The notes under the pieces are model-generated. The model ran no database searches. It was not told the origin of the DNA and was given only the letters and a program-made list of their open reading frames with translations. Shown piece by piece: positions 5,876 through 10,206 of a stretch of 10,206 nt of DNA; positions within the stretch are counted from its first letter, which is position 1, and the number at the start of each line of letters is the position of its first letter. The translations under genes were made by a program, and so were the position numbers. The stretch comes from an uncultured Collinsella sp. (GTDB lineage: Bacteria > Actinomycetota > Coriobacteriia > Coriobacteriales > Coriobacteriaceae): positions 1 through 10,206 of the forward strand of contig CAUAJB010000069.1 of NCBI GenBank assembly GCA_958429225.1, read 5' to 3'.

Positions 5876-6757
5876 ATGAGCAACTGGCTTAAGCTCGAGG
5901 GCGATGTCTGCGCCGTGACCGGCGCACTCGGCGGTATGGGCGTCGAGATTTGCCGCGAGTTCGCCCGCAACGGCGCCAACGTCGTCCTGCTCGATCTGAA
6001 CGAGGAAAAGGTCAAGGCCGCAGCCGCTGACCTCGCCGCTGAGTTTGGCATCCACGCCGAGGGCTACAAGATGAACGCCACCAACGAGGCCGAGGTTCAG
6101 GCCGCCGTCGATGCCACCATCGCCAACTTCGGCCGCGTCGACGTCCTCGTCAACACCGCCGGCATCCTGCGCTTCGCCGCCATGGAGGACCTGCCGCTCT
6201 CCGACTGGAACGAGGTCATCAACGTCAACCTCACCGGCTACTTCATCACCTCGCAGCGCTTTGGTCGCGAGATGATCAAGGCCGGCCAGGGTCGCCTGGT
6301 GCACATCTCGACCGTTGCCAGCCACTCTCCCGAGACGTTCTCGGGCGTGTACAGCTCCACCAAGGCCGGCGTCAACATGATGTCCAAGATGCTCGCTGCC
6401 GAGTGGGGTCCCTACGGCGTCCGTTCCAACTGCGTCGAGCCCTGCTTCGTCAAGACCCCCATGTCGGCAAGCTTTTATGCCGACCCGGAGGTCGAGAAGA
6501 GCCGCAGCCGCCTCATTGCCACGCGCCGCATCGGCGAGGTCAACGATATCGCCAACGCCGTCATGTTCCTGGCGTCCAAGCGCTCGGACTTTACCACCGG
6601 CGACGCCATCAAGGTCGACGGCGGCTTCTCCAACATGATGGGCGACCTCACCGCCAAGCCCGGCGGCCGTCGCGTCTATGCCGACAACTACCTTAAGAAC
6701 AAGGGTGTCGAGCTTTGGTCCGATGAGTCCGGCGTCGCAAAGCCGACTGACCAGTAA
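5876..6757 (+). CDS. short-chain dehydrogenase/reductase (SDR)
   Basis: A 293-residue cytoplasmic oxidoreductase of the classical SDR type, interconverting a hydroxyl and a keto group with a nicotinamide cofactor. The Rossmann motif is TGALGGMG (15-22); Asp40 at the end of the second strand favours NAD(H) over NADP(H). NTAG at 93-96 replaces the usual NNAG. The catalytic tetrad is Asn118, a Ser/Thr at 145/146, Tyr159 and Lys163 (YSSTK). Aligned without gaps 13 residues before the Tyr, the Ser position is Thr146, with Ser145 next to it. The fold normally ends soon after VDGGF (247-251); here about 42 more residues follow, probably shaping the active site or oligomer. AAGGGA at 5863-5868 supports the start. 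It is the first gene of a set with the MFS carrier (64-nt gap) and a Gfo/Idh/MocA enzyme, so it likely acts on the imported compound. Substrate unknown. Confidence 0.93.
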   Translation: MSNWLKLEGDVCAVTGALGGMGVEICREFARNGANVVLLDLNEEKVKAAAADLAAEFGIHAEGYKMNATNEAEVQAAVDATIANFGRVDVLVNTAGILRFAAMEDLPLSDWNEVINVNLTGYFITSQRFGREMIKAGQGRLVHISTVASHSPETFSGVYSSTKAGVNMMSKMLAAEWGPYGVRSNCVEPCFVKTPMSASFYADPEVEKSRSRLIATRRIGEVNDIANAVMFLASKRSDFTTGDAIKVDGGFSNMMGDLTAKPGGRRVYADNYLKNKGVELWSDESGVAKPTDQ

Positions 6758-6821
6758 ACCAACCTGACAGGGGCCCCGCGGACACGCCCGCTCCTCCCCC
6801 GTATCGATTAGAAAGAGTCCA

Positions 6822-8078
6822 ATGGCTTCCAGCAACTCCAACAAGGGTCGCGCCGTCGTGCTTTCCGCCGCGTGCGTCACCATGTTCTTCATCAGCTCCA
6901 TCGCGCTGTATTCTGTCGTGAGCAAGAACCTGCTCGCCGTCTACCCCGAGTGGTCGAGCGCTCTTACCTGGGCTTTCCCGGTCTTTCAGACCATCATGGC
7001 CGTGACGGGCATCTTCGCCGGCCGTATCTCCGATAAGATCGGCCCGCGTAACGTCGTGATCGCCGCCGCCGTGTGCTACGGCCTGGGCTGGTTCATGTCC
7101 GGCACCGTCACCGAGCCGTGGCAGTTCTACCTGTGGTTCTCGCTCGTCGCCGCCATCGGCAATGGCCTGGGCTACAACCCGGCGCTCACCACCGGCCAAA
7201 AGTGGTTCATCGACAAGAAGGGCCTCGCCTCAGGCATCACCCTGGCCGCTTCGACCGCCGGCCCCGCCGTGCTGTCCCCGGTGCTCGCCTCGCTGCTCAT
7301 CCCGAGCCTGGGCATCTTTGGAGCCCTTAAGGCGCTCGGCGTCATCTTCTTTGTGACGATTGCCGCCTCCGCCCTGTTCCTGAAGGCCCCCGAGGCCGGT
7401 TGGCTGCCCGAGGGCTTCGAGACCCCCAAGGGCGGCGCGCATGCCGGCACCTTCGGCGACCTCACCCCGGGCGAGATGGTCAAGACCCCGCGCTTCTGGG
7501 TCCTCATCGTCACCTTCGCCTTTGCCGCCACCGCAGGCACCCTGCTCGTGGGCAAGGTTGCCTCCATCGCCGCCGTCCAGCTCTTCGCCGACCCCACGAG
7601 CGCCGCGGCCGTCGCCCTCGGCGGTGTGGTGGTCTCCGTCAACACCTGCGCCAACCTGGTTGGCCGCCTGTCCTTTGGCCAGATCATCGACAAGCTCGGC
7701 GCCTATAAGTCGCTGCTCATCAGCCTTGTCGTCACCATCGTCGCGCTCGTCATCATGTCGATGAGCTTTACGCAGAGCATGTTCTTCGTGGCACTCGCCC
7801 TGCTCGGCTTTAGCTTTGGCGCCCTGCTCGTCATCTACCCGCCGCTCACCGGTGGCGCCTTTGGCACCAGCAACATCGGCGTCAACTACGGCATCATGTT
7901 TTTGGGCTACGCCGCTTCCACCTGGATCAGCCAGCCCATCACCGCCGTGCTTTATCACGCCGAGGCCGGCAGCGCCGCCTATCAGCAGTCCTTCTACGGC
8001 GCCATCGTGATCGCCGCCATCGCCGTCGTGCTCACCGTCTACATGATGGTCTCCGACAGCAAGAAGAAGTCCGCCTAG
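6822..8078 (+). CDS. MFS transporter, oxalate/formate antiporter (OFA)-like
   Basis: A 418-residue membrane carrier with about 12 hydrophobic segments in two halves. The loop 2-3 motif is GRISDKIGPR (67-76) and its second-half counterpart is GRLSFGQIIDKLG (281-293). KWFIDKKGLASG (from 127) and the helix-11 pattern GVNYGIMFLGYA (353-364) are typical of the OFA family, which moves small organic acids and related compounds by exchange or proton symport. From memory of OxlT, its helix-8 arginine is matched by Arg282, but its helix-11 lysine position is occupied by Tyr363, so oxalate itself is an unlikely substrate. The ribosome site is weak (GAAAGAG at 6811-6817, 4 nt away). It sits between the SDR and the Gfo/Idh/MocA gene and is presumably co-transcribed with them, supplying or exchanging their substrate or product across the inner membrane. 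Confidence 0.9.
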   Translation: MASSNSNKGRAVVLSAACVTMFFISSIALYSVVSKNLLAVYPEWSSALTWAFPVFQTIMAVTGIFAGRISDKIGPRNVVIAAAVCYGLGWFMSGTVTEPWQFYLWFSLVAAIGNGLGYNPALTTGQKWFIDKKGLASGITLAASTAGPAVLSPVLASLLIPSLGIFGALKALGVIFFVTIAASALFLKAPEAGWLPEGFETPKGGAHAGTFGDLTPGEMVKTPRFWVLIVTFAFAATAGTLLVGKVASIAAVQLFADPTSAAAVALGGVVVSVNTCANLVGRLSFGQIIDKLGAYKSLLISLVVTIVALVIMSMSFTQSMFFVALALLGFSFGALLVIYPPLTGGAFGTSNIGVNYGIMFLGYAASTWISQPITAVLYHAEAGSAAYQQSFYGAIVIAAIAVVLTVYMMVSDSKKKSA

Positions 8079-8086
8079 TTTTACCG

Positions 8087-8117
8087 ATGCGGCAAAAGGA
8101 CAGCCCCCTTGCCGCAT
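8087..8117 (+). repeat. intercistronic hairpin between the MFS and Gfo/Idh/MocA genes
   Basis: ATGCGGCAA (8087-8095) pairs perfectly with TTGCCGCAT (8109-8117) around a 13-nt loop, 9 nt after the MFS stop. No T-run follows, so read-through into the next gene is expected. It could protect the upstream mRNA or set different expression levels for the two genes. Confidence 0.45.
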
Positions 8118-8146
8118 TCCACCGCCACCAGTATTAAGGAGTCGAA

Positions 8147-9187
8147 ATGTCCGAGCTCAACCCCGTCCGCATTGCCGTTATCGGCGCCGGCGCCATGGGC
8201 CGCAACCACATCCGCTTTGTCACCGAGGAGCCCGAGGCCGAGCTCGTCGCCATCGCCGACGCCTTTGAGGGCGCCCGCGCCACGGCCGAGTCCGCCGGCG
8301 TGCCGTTTTACACCGACCCCGCCCAGATGATGGACGAGGTCAAGCCCGAGGCCGTCATTATCGCCACCCCCAACGACCTGCACCTGGGCGTTGCCCGCGA
8401 GGCTGTAAAACGCAACATCGTGCCGCTGGTCGAAAAGCCGATCTCCAACGACCTTGAGGATGCCCAGGCCTTTGCCGCCGAGGCCGAGACCGCCGGCGTG
8501 CCCGTGCTCGTGGGCCAGCACCGTCGCCACAATCCCTTCGTCAACAAGGCCAAGGAGATCATCGAGTCCGGCGAACTGGGCAAGCTCACCGTATCGAGCT
8601 TCCACTACATGATCTATAAGAACGACGAGTACTTCGATGTCGAGTGGCGCCGCAAGAAGGGTGCCGGCCCGATCCTGGTCAACCTGGTGCACGACGTCGA
8701 CCTGCTCCGTTACCTGCTGGGCGAGCCCGTTGCCGTCCAGGGCATGCAGTCCAGCGCCGCCCGCGGTTTTGAGACCGAGGACTCCGCCGTGGTCAACGTC
8801 CGTTTTGCCGATGGCGCGCTCGCGAGCATGACCATCTCCGACGCCACCGCCAGCCCCTGGAACTGGGAGGCAACCGCTCGCGAGGATCCGCAGTACCGCC
8901 CCTTCGACGCCGACGCCTACTTTATCGGCGGAACCCTAGGCGCCCTGTCGCTGCCCCGCCTGCACCAGTTCTCCTACGACGGCGCCTCTAACTGGCACAA
9001 GCCGCTGCAGATGGAGATTCCGGCCGTGGACCCGGCACTGCCGCACAAGATGCAGCTCAAGCACTTTGTGAAGGTTGTCCGCCGCGAGGTCGAGCCCGTC
9101 GTGACCCCCGCCGATAACGTCAAGACGCTCACGCTTCTCAACGCCATCAAGGAGGCCGCCGAGACCGGCCAGCTCGTCGAGCTGTAA
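8147..9187 (+). CDS. Gfo/Idh/MocA-family NAD(P)-dependent oxidoreductase
   Basis: A 346-residue cytoplasmic dehydrogenase of the family that oxidises or reduces sugars, inositols and related polyols. The N-terminal Rossmann domain (about 1-125) has GAGAMG at 13-18 and the catalytic EKP at 96-98 (Lys97). The C-terminal alpha/beta domain carries the second catalytic region GAGPILVNLVHDVDLLRYLLG, where His182 is kept but the Asp of the common DxGxH pattern is Val178, next to Asn179; this variant is one I associate with a subgroup of the family rather than a loss of function. AAGGAG at 8136-8141, 5 nt upstream, supports the start. It is the last gene of the set with the SDR and MFS carrier and is followed by a strong terminator. 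With the SDR it could carry out paired oxidation and reduction, for example an epimerisation via a keto intermediate, but no substrate can be assigned. Confidence 0.93.
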   Translation: MSELNPVRIAVIGAGAMGRNHIRFVTEEPEAELVAIADAFEGARATAESAGVPFYTDPAQMMDEVKPEAVIIATPNDLHLGVAREAVKRNIVPLVEKPISNDLEDAQAFAAEAETAGVPVLVGQHRRHNPFVNKAKEIIESGELGKLTVSSFHYMIYKNDEYFDVEWRRKKGAGPILVNLVHDVDLLRYLLGEPVAVQGMQSSAARGFETEDSAVVNVRFADGALASMTISDATASPWNWEATAREDPQYRPFDADAYFIGGTLGALSLPRLHQFSYDGASNWHKPLQMEIPAVDPALPHKMQLKHFVKVVRREVEPVVTPADNVKTLTLLNAIKEAAETGQLVEL

Positions 9188-9259
9188 TGCCTTAAGAGCG
9201 GCCGCGGCAGAAGCCCCATGCCGAGCCCCTCGGTCCGCCACCAATAAGCCCCTCTTCTT

Positions 9260-9295
9260 TGCCCCGCGAGCAGCCTCCTGCCCGCGGGGCATTTT
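9260..9295 (+). terminator. intrinsic terminator of the SDR-MFS-Gfo/Idh/MocA operon
   Basis: TGCCCCGCG (9260-9268) pairs with CGCGGGGCA (9283-9291). After one A-C mismatch the stem continues with GCAG/CTGC (9270-9273/9278-9281) around a CCTC loop. TTTT (9292-9295) follows directly. It lies 72 nt after the last stop codon of the operon and isolates it from tex. Confidence 0.88.
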
Positions 9296-9306
9296 GCTAC
9301 CTTGCC

Positions 9307-9328
9307 GACGATTTTTCTGGGGCGGGGG
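9307..9328 (+). repeat. diverged copy of the 34-bp palindrome arm
   Basis: These 22 nt match 4637-4658 at 19 of 22 positions, including the shared GATTTTTCTGGG core. Unlike the first site, no complementary arm follows nearby: the next bases (CTATTTTGTACC) diverge. It looks like a solo or decayed copy of the same dispersed repeat. Confidence 0.7.
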
Positions 9329-9357
9329 CTATTTTGTACCTCGGCTTGATTCGTTTG

Positions 9358-9515
9358 CCACGAAATGCGCCTATCTACTACGTTTAACCGATCACCCTCA
9401 ACCATGCCAAATTTCGCGAAGAAAAAACCGCAGGTAGACGGGTTGCGTATTTTCGGAAAACCGGGAGATGGTCGGCCCATACGGGTTAAACGTAGTAGAT
9501 AGGCCGTTTTCGTGG
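9358..9515. repeat. 158-bp palindromic element with 21-bp stem
   Basis: A perfect 21-bp inverted repeat (9369-9389 with 9484-9504, containing CCTATCTACTACGTTTAACC) is extended outward, after a 3-nt mismatch, by a further 8-bp perfect stem (9358-9365 CCACGAAA with 9508-9515). The two arms enclose about 94 nt, which contain a 45-codon open frame. The base composition is more AT-rich than the flanking genes. This has the form of a non-autonomous palindromic repeat or a long structured RNA; no transposase is visible. Confidence 0.75.
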
Positions 9516-9545
9516 TGCGGCCCCAAAACAGTCTTTTAGGACGGG

Positions 9546-9554
9546 TGGTATCCT
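9546..9554 (+). promoter_or_regulatory. possible extended -10 element for tex
   Basis: TATCCT (9549-9554; 4 of 6 to TATAAT) is directly preceded by TGG, an extended -10. No convincing -35 is present at the usual distance. Start of transcription would be about 40 nt before the tex ATG. Weak call. Confidence 0.25.
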
Positions 9555-9598
9555 TGGTAGCTCTGTGCTGCAAACGCACCTCAAACGCAAGGAGTCCC

Positions 9599-10206
9599 AT
9601 GGATCTTATCGCCCAGCTCGCCCGCGAGCTCAACCTTAAGGCTGACAACATCGAGGCAGCCGTCAAGCTCATCGACGAGGGCAACACCATCCCCTTTATC
9701 TCGCGCTACCGCAAGGAAGCCACGGGCGGCATGGACGACGTCGCCCTGCGCGCACTCGACGACCGCCTGTCCTACCTGCGCAATCTTGAACAGCGTAAAG
9801 AGGACGTCATTCTGCTCATCGACGCCCAGGGCAAGCTCACGCCCGAACTCGAGCAGCAAATTCGCGAGGCCACGCAGCTCCAGCGTGTCGAGGACCTCTA
9901 CAAGCCCTACCGAAAAAAGCGCATGACCCGCGCGCAGAAGGCCCGCGAGGCCGGCCTGGAGCCACTCGCCAACATGATCATCATGCAGGCTTCGGCCAAG
10001 GGCAGCGCGCTCGACGCCGCCGCGGACTACGTCAACGAGGAGGCCGGCTTCGACACGCCCGAGAAGGCGCTCGCCGGCGCCGCCGACATCGTGGCCGAGA
10101 CGGTGGCCGAAGATCCCGAGAACGTCGCCGGCCTGCGCGCCTTTACGCAAAACACCGCCGACATCGTCGTCGAGGCCACCGACCCCGCCGAGAAGACCCC
10201 CTACGA
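9599..10206 (+). CDS. tex: Tex, RNA-binding transcription accessory protein (5' part)
   Basis: The window cuts this gene after about 202 codons; Tex proteins are usually 700-800 residues. The visible part is the conserved helical N-terminal region: an opening like IAQLARELNLK, then the diagnostic GNTIPFISRYRKEATGG segment (about residues 28-44), the LRNLEQRKEDV stretch, the QGKLTPEL helix and the VEDLYKPYRKKRMTRAQKA segment (about 97-115). The missing remainder should hold the YqgF-like nuclease fold, helix-hairpin-helix repeats and the C-terminal S1 RNA-binding domain. Tex is a cytoplasmic nucleic-acid-binding factor associated with transcription and RNA metabolism in many bacteria. AAGGAG at 9589-9594 lies 4 nt before the ATG. 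It is preceded by a terminator and repeat elements, so it is probably a separate transcription unit unrelated to the catabolic operon. Confidence 0.93.
   Translation, partial: MDLIAQLARELNLKADNIEAAVKLIDEGNTIPFISRYRKEATGGMDDVALRALDDRLSYLRNLEQRKEDVILLIDAQGKLTPELEQQIREATQLQRVEDLYKPYRKKRMTRAQKAREAGLEPLANMIIMQASAKGSALDAAADYVNEEAGFDTPEKALAGAADIVAETVAEDPENVAGLRAFTQNTADIVVEATDPAEKTPY

Larger units (their letters stand above)
9188..9598. other. 411-bp intergenic region without a convincing gene
   Basis: Between the Gfo/Idh/MocA stop and the tex start, this region holds the operon terminator (9260-9295), a diverged copy of the 34-bp repeat arm (9307-9328), a 158-bp palindromic element (9358-9515) and the tex leader with a possible promoter. 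The stretch 9188-9259 shows only GC-rich sequence without a ribosome site followed by a sustained reading frame. Confidence 0.7.

Noticed and set aside
4776..5879. Plus-strand open frame opposite the LysR gene
   Set aside because: Arg/His/Ala-rich shadow; the minus strand encodes a full LysR protein with a ribosome site.
5876..6757. SDR as the Collinsella 7-beta-hydroxysteroid dehydrogenase
   Set aside because: The sequence as I remember that enzyme has a different N-terminus, cofactor loop and active-site context; only general SDR motifs are shared.
5471..6925. Minus-strand open frame across the divergent promoter and SDR gene
   Set aside because: Crosses the regulatory region and mirrors the SDR coding strand; no recognisable protein.
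9365..9502. 45-codon plus-strand ORF in the palindromic element as an annotated gene
   Set aside because: No ribosome site before the ATG and both ends lie in the inverted repeat arms; kept only as a finding.
8974..9690. Minus-strand open frame spanning the end of the Gfo/Idh/MocA gene, the terminator and the start of tex
   Set aside because: Runs antisense through two real genes and a terminator; composition is shadow-like.
1..10206. tRNA, rRNA, CRISPR array or complete insertion sequence
   Set aside because: No tRNA-like TPsiC/acceptor arrangement, no regularly spaced direct repeats and no transposase-like reading frame were seen.

Overview
The window is about 10.2 kb of GC-rich bacterial chromosome with strong third-position G/C bias, consensus AAGGAG-type ribosome binding sites and intergenic regions full of inverted repeats. 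Codon usage and protein character point to an actinobacterial gut anaerobe of the class Coriobacteriia. Collinsella is my best guess, but this is inference from style and remembered family resemblance; no rRNA or other marker gene is present.

Region 1 (1-294) is non-coding leader DNA. It holds a multi-branched inverted-repeat structure (56-154), a perfect 12-bp hairpin (168-195), a promoter (211-239) and a dyad that looks like a regulator binding site (238-273). Region 2 (295-4517) is a tight operon of a MarR-family regulator and two ABC exporter half-transporters. Both junctions overlap by 8 nt. The two half-transporters form a complementary asymmetric pair: the first has the degenerate residues (Asp in the Walker B catalytic position, Gln in the H-loop), and the second has the intact Glu and His but an altered LSQGQ signature. 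That is the pattern of heterodimeric exporters of the TM287/288, LmrCD and BmrCD type, probably a drug or toxic-compound efflux pump controlled by the MarR protein.

Region 3 (4518-4763) is intergenic. It has a GC hairpin, a strong possibly bidirectional terminator, and a perfect 34-bp inverted repeat whose arm sequence recurs, diverged, at 9307-9328. Region 4 (4764-9187) is a LysR-type regulator on the minus strand, divergent from a three-gene plus-strand set: a short-chain dehydrogenase/reductase, an oxalate/formate-antiporter-type MFS carrier and a Gfo/Idh/MocA oxidoreductase. The simplest reading is a small inducible module. The carrier would import (or exchange) an organic acid, polyol or sugar derivative. 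The two NAD(P)-dependent enzymes would oxidise, reduce or epimerise it, and the LysR protein would sense it. The substrate cannot be read from the sequence.

Region 5 (9188-9598) is 411 bp without a convincing gene. It contains the terminator of the catabolic operon, the second copy of the repeat motif, and a 158-bp palindromic element with a 21-bp stem. Region 6 (9599 to the window end) is the 5' part of tex, encoding the conserved RNA-binding transcription accessory protein, cut by the window edge. I saw no tRNA, rRNA, CRISPR array or transposase gene.
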